Below are positions 17,330-27,069 of a DNA stretch of 64,000 nucleotides, one piece after another. Every line of letters begins with the position of its first letter. The stretch's first letter is position 1. The stretch is from JBNNGK01 sp050268245. GTDB taxonomy: Bacteria; Pseudomonadota; Gammaproteobacteria; Enterobacterales; Enterobacteriaceae. Under the pieces are notes generated by a model, which was not told the DNA's origin, searched no databases, and was given only the letters and a program-made list of their open reading frames with translations. Position numbers and translations under genes: made by a program. The DNA lies in contig NZ_JBNNGK010000009.1 in NCBI RefSeq assembly GCF_050268245.1, positions 133,551 through 197,550 on the forward strand, written 5' to 3'.

Positions 17330-17350
17330 CGGCCTGCGCTACGCAGGCCG
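17330..17350 (-). terminator. Hairpin between ygiF and glnE
   Basis: CGGCCTGCG, loop CTA, CGCAGGCCG: a perfect 9-bp stem in the 46-base gap. No T run follows, so an attenuator or processing/stability element for the ygiF-glnE transcript is more likely than a full stop. Confidence 0.45.
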
Positions 17351-17357
17351 ACGATAA

Positions 17358-18665
17358 TTAACGAACTGCGCCGTTTAACCAGAATGGCGCATGTGATAAG
17401 GCTTGTTTACGGCAGCCTTCGTACCAACCCTGACGACGTTCGGCCAAAGCGGCATGCAGTTCGCGCCAACTGTCGATGAACGGCCCGGTTTCGTTATCTG
17501 GATACGCACCAGAGAGCAAGATCAATGCCGAAAGCTGGCGCGTTAAACGCGGTAACTGTTCTTGATACTCATCGTCATTGAGCCGGCGGCTAAACGCATC
17601 TTTCAGCTCTGCCGCACTGCGCCCCAGCATAATGTCGCAAAAGCGTTTGAACGAACCTGCTAACTTAGTCTGCGCCTTGGCATCAATAAAGGCACGCCAT
17701 GCACCGTTCACCAACCATGATGTGAGTGCCAACTTACATTGCAAATATTCTGCGCTGTAACACAGCACCTGCGGTTGCGTCTGTTTATCCTCTAACAATG
17801 GCTCCAACGCGGTCAGCCGAGCACGCAAATCGGCACTCGCTTTGCGCGGTACTAAACCACCAAACACCACCAATGCCTGGCGAACCAAGGCGATAGCTTC
17901 CATCACACCTTGTCTGGCCTTCGCATCCCCGCCTAGCCACACCTCTTCATGGTATTGCCAGTGGCTCAACGCCAGTTCAAAGCCGGCGATCATGCCCTGC
18001 TCAATGGTTGATTTTGCAGGTGTTTTTAACACGCTAAGCGCACGACGCTCACGCTCAATATTGCCCTGCGCCAGATGATACCCCCGCGCCGCTTTACTCA
18101 GGCTCCCCTGACGTAAACCGCCGTGCTCCGCTAATTCAGCCGCCAGTTTCAATACATCAGCGGTATCACCCTGTTTTAACTCCAATTCAATTTCGCACAA
18201 GGGTTCAATGTGCTCACCTGCGCTCACTTCCCCTTGATCGAGCCCAACTTCAATCAGGCTATTATCGTAAGTAACTACCCACTTCTCGCGCACAAAATCG
18301 GTGCGAAACAGCGGTTGCAGTTGTTGCTGTAACGCCTGTACGTCACAGTCCTGTGGCCAAATCTCGGCGGGGAACTGTGCTAGCGCCAATTCTGGCGTCG
18401 CGATCGGCACGTTGTATTCCGGCCGCTGGTGTAGGCCACCGACCACCACGCCGGCGGTTTTGATGGTCATTTCATAGCGATCATCGAAACCCCGAATGCG
18501 CAGCCCCATATCATGACGTCGCAGAAAGTTGTCGGCCGTTTCGAAGTAAATATTGGTCAGACGCTGTGGCGCAGCATGTTCATGCGGCCAAGCCGCCAGT
18601 TGCGTAGGTAATGCCGCCACCGCAGTGGGCGTAGCGATAAATTTTAGTTCTATTTCAACGGTCAT
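17358..18665 (-). CDS. ygiF: Inorganic triphosphatase YgiF (CYTH and CHAD domains)
   Basis: A 435-residue protein with an N-terminal CYTH domain (1 to about 200; the signature IELKF follows the start Met) that hydrolyses tripolyphosphate in E. coli, and a C-terminal CHAD helical domain (about 215-430) rich in His and basic residues and thought to bind polyphosphate. The start MTVEIELKF at 18665 is chosen because ExExK must lie at the N-terminus; the longer frame to 18776 adds unrelated sequence. It heads the ygiF-glnE-hldE gene string. Confidence 0.94.
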   Translation of the reverse strand: MTVEIELKFIATPTAVAALPTQLAAWPHEHAAPQRLTNIYFETADNFLRRHDMGLRIRGFDDRYEMTIKTAGVVVGGLHQRPEYNVPIATPELALAQFPAEIWPQDCDVQALQQQLQPLFRTDFVREKWVVTYDNSLIEVGLDQGEVSAGEHIEPLCEIELELKQGDTADVLKLAAELAEHGGLRQGSLSKAARGYHLAQGNIERERRALSVLKTPAKSTIEQGMIAGFELALSHWQYHEEVWLGGDAKARQGVMEAIALVRQALVVFGGLVPRKASADLRARLTALEPLLEDKQTQPQVLCYSAEYLQCKLALTSWLVNGAWRAFIDAKAQTKLAGSFKRFCDIMLGRSAAELKDAFSRRLNDDEYQEQLPRLTRQLSALILLSGAYPDNETGPFIDSWRELHAALAERRQGWYEGCRKQALSHAPFWLNGAVR

Positions 18666-18944
18666 AAGTCTTTTACACCAATAAGTTACGCATTCGAAAG
18701 AGGCGTCGGGGCGACGTAGCGGCTGAGCAGGCGGAGCCCACTGGCACACGATGGCGATTATCTTACCGCGATTCACGCTAACCCAACCCTACTGACTGCA
18801 GAAAAAAGCGGTTACGCGATAAAATGATGCGCAACTCACAGAATAGAACACAGTAAGATAGTTCCCATTCCGGTTTTGCCGTTGCTTCGTCACACTGAAG
18901 CCTCTACTATCGTTCCATAAATTCACACAGAAACGATGAACTAA

Positions 18945-19562
18945 ATGCAGAAATTACGCCTAATTTGCCTCGCGGTGCTGAGCTTCAGCATCGCTTGGGG
19001 CGCTCAAGCCGAAGATAAGCGCTATATCTCCGATGAGTTGATTACTTACGTCCATAGCGGCCCGGGTAATCAATACCGTATTGTTGGCACGCTGAACGCG
19101 GGCGATGAGGTCACACTGCTCAGTGTGAATGACAGTACCCAATATGGCCAGATCCGCGATGCCAAAGGCCGTAGCGTGTGGATCCCACTCGACCAGCTCA
19201 GTGAAACGCCAAGTTTTCGTACCCGGGTGCCTGAGTTGGAACAACAAGTGAAAACCCTCACGGATAAGTTGACCAACATCGATAATAGCTGGAACCAACG
19301 CACCGCTGAAATGCAACAAAAAGTCGCCGCCAGCGACAGCATCATCAGTGGGTTGCAACAGGAAAATCAAGAGCTAAAAAACCAATTAGTGGTCGCGCAG
19401 AAAAAGGTCAGCGCGGTTAATCTGCAGCTTGATGACAAACAGCGCACCATCATTTTGCAATGGTTCATGTATGGCGGTGGCGTTGCCGGCCTCGGTCTTC
19501 TGCTCGGTCTGCTATTGCCACGCCTCATCCCGCGTCGGAAAAACAACCGCTGGATGAACTAA
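18945..19562 (+). CDS. ygiM: SH3-domain membrane protein YgiM
   Basis: A 205-residue TIGR04211-type protein. A signal peptide (about 1-22, ending WGAQA) is followed by a bacterial SH3 domain (about 25-90), a coiled coil (about 95-165), and a C-terminal membrane helix (about 172-192) ending in a basic RRKNNRW tail. Its function is unclear; the layout suggests an inner-membrane protein facing the periplasm. It precedes cca, as in E. coli. Confidence 0.93.
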   Translation: MQKLRLICLAVLSFSIAWGAQAEDKRYISDELITYVHSGPGNQYRIVGTLNAGDEVTLLSVNDSTQYGQIRDAKGRSVWIPLDQLSETPSFRTRVPELEQQVKTLTDKLTNIDNSWNQRTAEMQQKVAASDSIISGLQQENQELKNQLVVAQKKVSAVNLQLDDKQRTIILQWFMYGGGVAGLGLLLGLLLPRLIPRRKNNRWMN

Positions 19563-19590
19563 GGCAATATGTAACGTATAAACGCCTTAA

Positions 19591-19665
19591 GTTGATAACA
19601 CCGTCACCCTCTCGCCGCATCGGGGCGAGCTATTCGCCCTAGATTCGGCTTGGTGATGTTATCAG
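19591..19665. repeat. Imperfect inverted repeat element after ygiM
   Basis: The left arm TTGATAACACCGTCACC and right arm GGTGATGTTATCAG face each other across about 45 bases rich in CGCC/GGCG. It directly abuts the next hairpin and may be a degenerate extragenic palindromic unit. Confidence 0.45.
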
Positions 19666-19696
19666 CCCCCGCCGGCTTCAATAGCCGGCGGGGCTG
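19663..19696 (+). terminator. GC-rich terminator-like hairpin after ygiM
   Basis: CAGCCCCCGCCGGC pairs with GCCGGCGGGGCTG around the loop TTCAATA, with a single bulge. The following TATTCAGGTCTGTTTTATC is only moderately T-rich. Confidence 0.6.
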
Positions 19697-19754
19697 TATT
19701 CAGGTCTGTTTTATCAGTGCAGCACGCCACCATCAATTCATGTAATCTGAGATC

Positions 19755-19820
19755 CCCTTTCATACTTCACGCTATATCGTAGTTGGCGACGACAAGCGGC
19801 TCGAATTATGCTCAATGAAA
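19755..19820. repeat. Degenerate copy of the ERIC-type repeat ends
   Basis: TTTCATACTTCA at 19758 and CAAGCGGCTCGAATTAT ending at 19809 match the two terminal repeats of the intact element at 28999-29124, but the core and the TATACCC ends are lost. It lies just before cca. Confidence 0.5.
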
Positions 19821-19856
19821 GTACCGCGTTTTAATACAGGATTCGGGAGTAACACA

Positions 19857-21101
19857 GTGAAAACTTATCTCGTCGGTGGCGCAGTGCGCGACCGATTGCT
19901 GAAGATACCGGTCGTTGATCGCGATTGGGTGGTGGTCGGCGCCGCGCCAGATGAATTGCTGGCGCTAGGCTATCAACAGGTCGGTAAAGACTTCCCGGTA
20001 TTCCTCAACCCCAAAAACCATGAAGAATATGCGCTGGCGCGCACCGAGCGCAAATCGGGTCACGGTTACACCGGTTTTAGCTGCTATGCCGCGCCGGATG
20101 TCACACTGGAAGAGGATTTACAACGTCGTGATTTAACCATCAATGCTATCGCGCAAACCCTGGATGGCGAGTTGATTGATCCGTATCACGGCGTTGACGA
20201 TCTGAATGCGAGGGTGTTACGCCACGTCTCCGACGCCTTCGGTGAAGATCCGCTGCGCGTATTGCGCGTCGCGCGTTTTGCCGCCCGCTTCGCCCACCTT
20301 GGTTTTAGCATTGCCCCGGAAACCGCGGCGCTGATGCGCCAAATGGCTGACAGCGGCGAGCTCACCACGTTAACCGCCGAACGGGTATGGAAAGAAACTG
20401 AAAAAGCCTTACAAAGCGACAGTCCGCAGATTTACTTCCAGGTACTCCGCGATTGTCACGCGTTAGGCGTATTGTTCCCGGAAATCGATGCGCTGTTTGG
20501 CGTGCCCGCGCCAGAGAAATGGCATCCGGAAATCGACACCGGTATTCATACGCTAATGACCTTAACGATCGCCGCCCAGCTTAGCCCTGACATTGATGTG
20601 CGGTTCTCCGCGCTGTGTCACGATCTTGGCAAGGGCCTGACGCCGAAAGAGCACTGGCCACATCACCACGGACACGGCCCTGCCGGTGTGCCATTGGTCG
20701 AGAATCTGTGCCAACGGCTGCGCGTACCGAACCCACTACGCGATCTGGCTAAGCTGGTGACTGAATATCACGACCTCATACATACGGTGGAGAAACTACG
20801 GCCGGAAACCCTGCTGAAACTGTTCGACGCTATCGACGTATGGCGTAAACCGCAACGGTTGCAGCAAATGATCCTGACCAGCGAAGCCGATGCGCGCGGC
20901 CGCACCGGATTCGAACAAAATCCCTATCCGCAAGGGGATTACCTGCGTGAAGCCTATCAGGTTGCCAATGGGGTTTCGGTGCAAGAGGTCGTCGCAAGCG
21001 GTCTGCAAGGGTTAGCTATACGTGATGAAGTCAGGCGGCGTCGGCAAGCGGCTCTGGCCGAATGGAAACGTTCGCAAAGCGCTGAGCTGCCTCAGACGTA
21101 A
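19857..21101 (+). CDS. cca: Multifunctional CCA-adding tRNA nucleotidyltransferase
   Basis: A 414-residue class II CCA-adding enzyme that also has a phosphohydrolase HD domain. The start is the GTG at 19857 behind GGGAG: the conserved (V)KTYLVGGAVRDRLL begins there, and E. coli cca also uses GTG. Motifs: GGAVRD, DRDWVVVG (metal-binding acidic pair), LQRRDLTINAIA, the WKETEKAL region, and HDLGKG of the HD domain at about 255. It repairs or completes the 3' CCA of tRNAs. Confidence 0.96.
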   Translation: MKTYLVGGAVRDRLLKIPVVDRDWVVVGAAPDELLALGYQQVGKDFPVFLNPKNHEEYALARTERKSGHGYTGFSCYAAPDVTLEEDLQRRDLTINAIAQTLDGELIDPYHGVDDLNARVLRHVSDAFGEDPLRVLRVARFAARFAHLGFSIAPETAALMRQMADSGELTTLTAERVWKETEKALQSDSPQIYFQVLRDCHALGVLFPEIDALFGVPAPEKWHPEIDTGIHTLMTLTIAAQLSPDIDVRFSALCHDLGKGLTPKEHWPHHHGHGPAGVPLVENLCQRLRVPNPLRDLAKLVTEYHDLIHTVEKLRPETLLKLFDAIDVWRKPQRLQQMILTSEADARGRTGFEQNPYPQGDYLREAYQVANGVSVQEVVASGLQGLAIRDEVRRRRQAALAEWKRSQSAELPQT

Positions 21102-21104
21102 AAA

Positions 21105-21123
21105 AACCCGCGCTATGCGGGTT
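21105..21123 (-). terminator. Terminator for uppP on the minus strand
   Basis: AACCCGC and GCGGGTT arms are followed on the minus strand by a run of T, the As at 21099-21106 on the plus strand. It lies at the end of the convergent cca. Confidence 0.7.
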
Positions 21124-21167
21124 CTATCAGAGCATCATCAACGCCACATACTGGTGAGCGTGTCATC

Positions 21168-21195
21168 AACCGCAAACCGCAGTTTGCGGTTTTTA
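21168..21195 (+). terminator. Rho-independent terminator after cca
   Basis: AACCGCAAAC, loop CGCA, GTTTGCGGTT gives a perfect 10-bp stem followed by a T run. It is placed to end cca transcription before the convergent uppP. Confidence 0.85.
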
Positions 21196-21206
21196 TGCGT
21201 TGTGGT

Positions 21207-22031
21207 TTACATAAAGACCATGTAAACCGCCGCCGCTACAATAAAGCGATAAATGGCGAACGGAACGAAAGAAATACGTTTGATCAGCGTTAAGAAGGTC
21301 TTAATGGCAATCAATGCCACCACAAAGGCGGTAACAAAACCGACCACAAACATCGGCAAATCAGACAGCGTGAGGAAATGCAGGCTTTTGTACAAATCCA
21401 AAGCGCTAGCCCCCATCATCATCGGCACCGCCAAGATAAAGGAAAACTCGGACGCGGCGTAACGGCTGACCCCCATTAGCATTCCCCCCGCAATAGTCGC
21501 ACCAGAGCGAGAAAAGCCCGGCCAAAGCGCCAAACATTGGAAACAACCAATCATGAATGCCTGACGATGCGTAATATCATCCAGACCCACCGCGCGCGGT
21601 TTCTTCGGCTTTAGCCATTCCGCCGCTAACAGCAGGAAGCCCCCCACAATCAGCGCATACATGACATTTTTCGGTTCAAACAGCGACTTGATCACGTCAT
21701 GAAACACCAACCCCATGACCACGGCCGGGATCATCGCTAACAGAATATGGCTCAGTTTCAGCCGCCCTGGCGTATGGCCCTCGTGCGCCACCGGCTTGCC
21801 ACCGAAATGGATACCGATCAAACCGAACAGACGTCGCCAAAACACCACAACAACGGCCAGAATGGATCCCAACTGAATGATCACTTCAAACGTTTTTGCC
21901 TTGTCTCCGGTAAAGCCCATCAGCTCACCAACGATAATCATATGCCCCGTCGATGATACCGGCAGAAATTCCGTTAGCCCTTCCACTACGCCGAGTACAA
22001 ATGCCACAAATAATGAATACATATCCGTCAT
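21207..22031 (-). CDS. uppP: Undecaprenyl-diphosphatase UppP (BacA)
   Basis: A 274-residue integral membrane phosphatase that recycles undecaprenyl diphosphate to the monophosphate carrier for peptidoglycan and O-antigen, with basal bacitracin resistance. The catalytic blocks are VVEGLTEFLPVSSTGHMIIV near the N-terminus and the PGFSRSGATIAGGML motif near residue 170. The ATG at 22031 (MTDMYSLF) is chosen by family start; 16 extra upstream residues are non-membrane and unconserved. Eight hydrophobic helices are visible. Confidence 0.96.
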   Translation of the reverse strand: MTDMYSLFVAFVLGVVEGLTEFLPVSSTGHMIIVGELMGFTGDKAKTFEVIIQLGSILAVVVVFWRRLFGLIGIHFGGKPVAHEGHTPGRLKLSHILLAMIPAVVMGLVFHDVIKSLFEPKNVMYALIVGGFLLLAAEWLKPKKPRAVGLDDITHRQAFMIGCFQCLALWPGFSRSGATIAGGMLMGVSRYAASEFSFILAVPMMMGASALDLYKSLHFLTLSDLPMFVVGFVTAFVVALIAIKTFLTLIKRISFVPFAIYRFIVAAAVYMVFM

Positions 22032-22154
22032 ACGCGCGCTTACCCCTAATCTTTCGCCATAAACATAAAAAAGCGGCACTGTTTAACACACTGCCGCTAA
22101 AAAATTCTGATTTTCAGACCAGATTAATGGCCTTAAGTTGCACGTTGATGACGG

Positions 22155-22517
22155 TTAATCAGCCGAGCGCTGACCCCGTTCAATAATCACGCCAACCCGG
22201 CTGGCATGAGCAACCGCCCCTGGCTTGCTGACCTTAATACGGACCCATGGGGATTTAAAGCGCTGGAGTAACATTTCGGATATTTCCTCCGCAACGCGTT
22301 CAACCAATGCAAAGCGCCCAGATTCAACATGTTGGATCACGGCATCACTGATATCGGCATAGCTTAAGCAGTCATTGACATCATCACTGGCTGCGGCCTG
22401 CCGGTTATCCCAGCCCATTTCGATATCGAACACCAGTTTCTGTCGAATGGTCTGTTCCCAGTCATAAACGCCAATGGTAGTGATTACAGTAAGTTCTTCA
22501 ATAAATACGATATCCAT
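22155..22517 (-). CDS. folB: Dihydroneopterin aldolase FolB
   Basis: A 120-residue folate-pathway enzyme that splits 7,8-dihydroneopterin to 6-hydroxymethyl-dihydropterin and glycolaldehyde and also epimerises the substrate. IEELTVITTIGVYDWEQ at the N-terminus and the catalytic Lys in RIKVSKPGA near residue 98 are visible. The ATG at 22517 is used rather than the adjacent GTG. It is divergent from plsY, as in E. coli. Confidence 0.95.
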   Translation of the reverse strand: MDIVFIEELTVITTIGVYDWEQTIRQKLVFDIEMGWDNRQAAASDDVNDCLSYADISDAVIQHVESGRFALVERVAEEISEMLLQRFKSPWVRIKVSKPGAVAHASRVGVIIERGQRSAD

Positions 22518-22624
22518 CACGTCATTCTCTGTTTTTGGCTTTGCCGGATACCACTTCCAGCGGAATATGCGTATTATCCATGGATGTTGCGAGTAAAACG
22601 ACCATTATTAAACGGAGCCGCGTT

Positions 22625-23266
22625 ATGAGTGCAACCGCGCTTGGCATGATTATCTTCGCGTATCTGTGTGGCTCAATTTCCAGCGCCATCCTGGTTTGCC
22701 GGATCGCCAGGCTACCCGATCCCCGTGAACATGGCTCAGGAAACCCCGGTGCAACCAACGTGTTACGTATCGGCGGCCGCCTTGCCGCTGCGGCGGTGCT
22801 TGTCTTTGACGTACTGAAAGGGATGCTGCCGGTTTGGCTCGCGTATGCGCTCGACGTACCGCCACTGTACCTTGGGCTGACGGCAATCGCCGCCTGTCTC
22901 GGCCACATTTATCCGGTGTTCTTTCACTTTCGTGGGGGAAAAGGCGTTGCCACTGCGTTTGGTGCCATCGCACCGATCGGCTGGGACTTAACCGGCCTGA
23001 TGACCGGAACCTGGCTACTGACGGTGTTGCTCAGTGGTTATTCTTCATTGGGTGCCATTGTCAGCGCGCTGATTGCTCCCTTTTACGTCTGGTGGTTCAA
23101 ACCGCAGTTCACCTTCCCGGTCGCTATGCTTTCTTGCCTGATTTTGATGCGGCATCACGATAATATTCAGCGCTTGTGGCGCGGGCAGGAAGGAAAAATC
23201 TGGGGCAAACTCCGCAAGAAAAAGCATGAGAGCGCAGCGGTTGAGAAATCAGACGATAATCAATAA
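22625..23266 (+). CDS. plsY: Acyl-phosphate:glycerol-3-phosphate acyltransferase PlsY
   Basis: A 213-residue membrane enzyme that adds the first acyl chain to glycerol 3-phosphate. The three cytosolic motifs are present: GSGNPGATNVLR, the FRGGKGVATAFGA phosphate-binding loop, and HHDNIQRL before the basic tail. The ATG at 22625 (MSATALGMIIFAYLCGS) starts the first helix; the frame extends upstream to 22535 without a ribosome site. A small hairpin follows at 23271-23289. Confidence 0.95.
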   Translation: MSATALGMIIFAYLCGSISSAILVCRIARLPDPREHGSGNPGATNVLRIGGRLAAAAVLVFDVLKGMLPVWLAYALDVPPLYLGLTAIAACLGHIYPVFFHFRGGKGVATAFGAIAPIGWDLTGLMTGTWLLTVLLSGYSSLGAIVSALIAPFYVWWFKPQFTFPVAMLSCLILMRHHDNIQRLWRGQEGKIWGKLRKKKHESAAVEKSDDNQ

Positions 23267-23331
23267 GACAAGGCCGGGGTAACCGGCCTGCTAACTAACG
23301 CCCCTCTTTACGTCACCGCACGCCGGTGTTT

Positions 23332-24345
23332 TTATACGGCAGGCAGTTCCGCCAACGGCCAACGAGGGCGCACCGACACGCTTAACTCTGGATTAGCACC
23401 GCTTTTTAAGCGCACCATCCCTGCGTAGGCGATCATCGCACCGTTATCAGTACAAAACTCCGGGCGAGCATAAAAGACTTCTCCCCCACGTTTTTGCATC
23501 ATTTCCGCCAGCTTGGCGCGTAAGGTACGGTTGGCACTGACGCCGCCGGCCATCACCAAACGTTTAAAACCGGTTTGCTCTAGTGCGCGTTTGCATTTAA
23601 TCGCCAGCGTATCAACCACCGCATCTTCAAATGCACGTGCAATATCGGCACGGGTTTGATCATCACCGCCATTAGCGCGGATGGTATTGGCAGCAAAGGT
23701 TTTCAACCCCGAAAAACTGAAGTCCAGCCCGGGGCGATCGGTCATTGGCCGCGGGAAAGTAAAGCGCCCAGCAGTACCTTGCTGCGCCATTTTCGACAAC
23801 ATCGGCCCACCGGGATAATCCAACCCTAATAATTTAGCCGTTTTGTCGAAGGCTTCACCAGCCGCATCGTCAATCGATTCGCCCAACAAGGTGTATTCAC
23901 CAATGCCGGTCACGCTGATCAACTGGGTATGGCCGCCGGACACCAGCAACGCCACAAACGGGAACGCCGGTGGATTATCTTCCAACATCGGCGCCAGCAA
24001 GTGGCCTTCCATATGATGTACTGGCACGGCCGGTACATTCCAGGCAAACGCCAACGCGCGGCCAATAGTCGCACCGACCAACAGCGCACCCACCAAGCCA
24101 GGCCCTGCGGTATAAGCCACCCCGTCGATATCAGCCGCCGTTAGATTGGCTTCTTTTAACGCAGCCTGAATCAGCGGCACGGTTTTGCGCACGTGATCGC
24201 GTGAGGCCAATTCCGGCACCACGCCACCGTAGTCCGCGTGCAACTTCACTTGGCTGTATAATTGATTGGCTAACAAACCGGCTTGATCGTCATACACTGC
24301 AATTCCGGTTTCATCGCAGGACGTTTCTATACCCAGTACTCGCAT
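23332..24345 (-). CDS. tsaD: tRNA threonylcarbamoyladenosine transferase TsaD
   Basis: A 337-residue ASKHA-fold enzyme that, with TsaB and TsaE, transfers threonylcarbamoyl to A37 of ANN-decoding tRNAs. The start MRVLGIETSCDETGIAV is at 24345. The metal ligands His111 and His115 (HHMEGHL), GPGLVGALLVG, and the VSGGHTQL nucleotide loop are visible. It is divergent from rpsU. The tRNA-Ile2 encoded at 31738 decodes an ANN codon and is a likely substrate. Confidence 0.97.
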   Translation of the reverse strand: MRVLGIETSCDETGIAVYDDQAGLLANQLYSQVKLHADYGGVVPELASRDHVRKTVPLIQAALKEANLTAADIDGVAYTAGPGLVGALLVGATIGRALAFAWNVPAVPVHHMEGHLLAPMLEDNPPAFPFVALLVSGGHTQLISVTGIGEYTLLGESIDDAAGEAFDKTAKLLGLDYPGGPMLSKMAQQGTAGRFTFPRPMTDRPGLDFSFSGLKTFAANTIRANGGDDQTRADIARAFEDAVVDTLAIKCKRALEQTGFKRLVMAGGVSANRTLRAKLAEMMQKRGGEVFYARPEFCTDNGAMIAYAGMVRLKSGANPELSVSVRPRWPLAELPAV

Positions 24346-24502
24346 TACCCTTCCCACTCATTCACGTGCGGCCGCCAGTTTAGCACAAACGCCGGAGTTT
24401 ACCGCCAGCCGTACGCAGTTTGCCGATGCCAGCAAGCTATGTTCATGATTCTCGAAACAAATGTTACTGTGATTAAAAACAAGCAATTTTTCCTGATTAG
24501 TC

Positions 24503-24508
24503 TATAAT
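24503..24508 (+). promoter_or_regulatory. Possible distal -10 box of the rpsU operon
   Basis: A TATAAT hexamer at 24503-24508 lies in the tsaD-rpsU gap on the plus strand, with only a weak -35 upstream. The E. coli operon also has tandem promoters in this gap. Confidence 0.45.
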
Positions 24509-24596
24509 CAGCGACCGATGCAAAATTGCGCCATATTGATCGGATAGCATTCGGGTCGGCGCTCGGTGCGAGTTGGGTTTCTCTTTGAGTTGGTGC

Positions 24597-24626
24597 TTTA
24601 CAAAGCAGCGCCCATTGGAGTAAAAT
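24597..24626 (+). promoter_or_regulatory. Proximal promoter of the rpsU-dnaG-rpoD operon
   Basis: TTTACA (24597-24602) and TAAAAT (24621-24626) are separated by 18 bases, about 70 bases before the rpsU start. Confidence 0.6.
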
Positions 24627-24682
24627 TCCGCACCATTTTGAAAAGGCTGGCGCTTGGCCAGCAGCAAACCGAATTCTATTGA

Positions 24683-24910
<228 letters not shown>

Positions 24911-24915
24911 TCCTT

Positions 24916-24947
24916 CGGGGGTAACCCCGCCGCGTGATTTTTTCTTT
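24916..24947 (+). terminator. Leaky terminator between rpsU and dnaG
   Basis: CGGGG, loop GTAA, CCCCG is followed after a short spacer by a T-rich stretch to about 24949. The E. coli operon has an equivalent partial terminator that lowers dnaG and rpoD expression relative to rpsU. Confidence 0.65.
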
Positions 24948-25045
24948 TTCAAGAACACGCAGACCGAGTAGTTGCATACGAAGGCCGTGCTTTCCGAAAG
25001 GAATGCGCGGCTTGTTCTCGTTTATAGGCAGTCGAACCGGGGCTT

Positions 25046-26794
25046 ATGGCTGGACGAATTCCGCGTGTATTTATCAATGACTTGCTGGCGCGCACCGACA
25101 TCGTCGATTTGATCGACGCACGGGTGAAGCTCAAGAAGCAAGGCAAAAACTATCACGCGTGCTGCCCGTTCCACCACGAAAAAACGCCTTCATTCACCGT
25201 TAACGGGGAAAAACAGTTTTACCACTGTTTTGGTTGTGGTGCACACGGCAACGCCGTCGATTTCCTGATGAATTACGACAGGCTGGAGTTTGTCGAAACC
25301 ATCGAGGAACTGGCAACCATGCACGGGCTGGAAGTGCCCTACGAGGCAGGTTCAGGGCCAACCCAGATCGAACGCCATCAACGTCAGAGTCTTTATCAAC
25401 TGATGGAACAGCTCAGCGCGTTCTATCAACAATCAATGCAGCAACCTAACGCTAAGCAGGCGCGTGACTACCTGCAACAACGTGGGTTAAGTGATGAAGT
25501 TATCCGCCATTTCGCTATCGGTTTTGCACCCGTTGGTTGGGATAACGCCTTAAAACGGTTTGGCCGTGACGCCGAAAGCCGTGCCGCATTGAACGATGCT
25601 GGCATGCTGGTGACTAACGATCAGGGGCGGACCTACGATCGTTTCCGTGAACGCGTGATGTTTCCGATTCGCGATAAACGCGGGCGTGTGATTGCCTTTG
25701 GCGGGCGCGTGTTGGGCGAAGGTATGCCAAAATACCTGAACTCGCCGGAAACAGAAGTATTCCATAAAGGCCGTCAATTATACGGCCTGTACGAAGCGCA
25801 GCAGAGCCATTCCACCCTACAACGTTTATTAGTCGTGGAAGGGTATATGGACGTGGTGGCGCTGGCGCAATTCGGCATCGATTATGCCGTCGCCTCGCTC
25901 GGAACCTCGACAACGGCTGAACATATTCAGCTGCTGTTCCGCGCCACCGATAACGTTGTCTGCTGTTACGACGGCGACCGCGCTGGCCGTGAAGCGGCTT
26001 GGCGCGCGCTGGAAACCGCACTGCCCTACCTTAACGATGGGCGACAATTGCGGTTTATGTTTTTGCCCGACGGCGAAGACCCGGACACATTAGTACGTAA
26101 AGAGGGCAAAGAGGCTTTCGAACAACGGATGGAGCAGGCGCAGCCGCTTTCCACCTTCCTGTTCGAAACATTAATGCCGCAGGTCGACCTGAGCAGCCCT
26201 GATGGGCGCGCTAAACTGAGCACGTTGGCATTACCGCTGATCACCCAAGTACCGGGTGAAACGCTGCGCTTATACCTGCGCCAACAGCTTGGCAGCAAAC
26301 TGGGTCTGTTGGACGACAGCCAGCTCGACAAACTGATGCCTAAGCAGACGGAAAATACGAATACTTATCAGCCGCCCCAGCTAAAACGCACAACCATGCG
26401 TATACTGATAGGACTACTGATACAGAATCCGCATTTAGCCACCCTAGTGCCAGCATTAGATGGGTTAGAGCAAACTAAACAGGCAGGTTTACCGCTGTTT
26501 GTCGAGTTAGTGCAAACCTGTTTGTCGCAACCGGGTCTGACTACCGGGCAACTGTTAGAGTTGTATCGCGATAACAAATTTAGCCAACAGCTTGAAACGT
26601 TGGCGACATGGAACCATATGATCGTTGAGGATATGGTTGAACAAACATTTCTGGACACGCTGGCTAGCCTGTATGACTCCGTGCTCGAGCAGCGGCTGGA
26701 AACGTTGATCGCCCAGGCCAGAACGCACGGCCTGAGCCCAGAAGAGCGAGAAGAAGTGCGCTCTCTCAATCAAGTTTTAGCGAAGAAAAACTGA
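25046..26794 (+). CDS. dnaG: DNA primase DnaG
   Basis: A 582-residue primase. An N-terminal zinc-binding domain shows CPFH from Cys40 and CFGC from Cys61. The TOPRIM core includes VVEGYMDVVAL (acidic residue) and the YDGDRAG motif. The C-terminal helical domain (about 435-582) binds DnaB helicase. It synthesises RNA primers at the replication fork. Full length versus E. coli (581). It lies in rpsU-dnaG-rpoD, with a 275-base gap before rpoD. Confidence 0.98.
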   Translation: MAGRIPRVFINDLLARTDIVDLIDARVKLKKQGKNYHACCPFHHEKTPSFTVNGEKQFYHCFGCGAHGNAVDFLMNYDRLEFVETIEELATMHGLEVPYEAGSGPTQIERHQRQSLYQLMEQLSAFYQQSMQQPNAKQARDYLQQRGLSDEVIRHFAIGFAPVGWDNALKRFGRDAESRAALNDAGMLVTNDQGRTYDRFRERVMFPIRDKRGRVIAFGGRVLGEGMPKYLNSPETEVFHKGRQLYGLYEAQQSHSTLQRLLVVEGYMDVVALAQFGIDYAVASLGTSTTAEHIQLLFRATDNVVCCYDGDRAGREAAWRALETALPYLNDGRQLRFMFLPDGEDPDTLVRKEGKEAFEQRMEQAQPLSTFLFETLMPQVDLSSPDGRAKLSTLALPLITQVPGETLRLYLRQQLGSKLGLLDDSQLDKLMPKQTENTNTYQPPQLKRTTMRILIGLLIQNPHLATLVPALDGLEQTKQAGLPLFVELVQTCLSQPGLTTGQLLELYRDNKFSQQLETLATWNHMIVEDMVEQTFLDTLASLYDSVLEQRLETLIAQARTHGLSPEEREEVRSLNQVLAKKN

Positions 26795-27069
26795 ATTTAG
26801 CCAACATTATTCACGTTTCAGGTAGACGGCAACTGAACAAATCCTATGCGTTTACTCAAGTAACTGATTCGGGTAAGAGCAAGCAGCCGCCCCCCTGAGG
26901 CGTGAAACATGAAGAATACAACGGCTTAAGTGCCGATAAACGCGAGGGCAAAGCCCTGCAACATGCCGCCATAGTGGGCCGCGGCTATAACCAATACGCC
27001 CCAAATGCTATTGTTGGCGGTTTCGCCGACCGACACCAACCCAATACTCTGAAGTGTGGATACCGTCTT

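Noticed and set aside
26902..27069. Longer rpoD start giving 56 extra residues
   Set aside because: The conserved sigma-70 N-terminus begins at 27070; the upstream frame is leader sequence.
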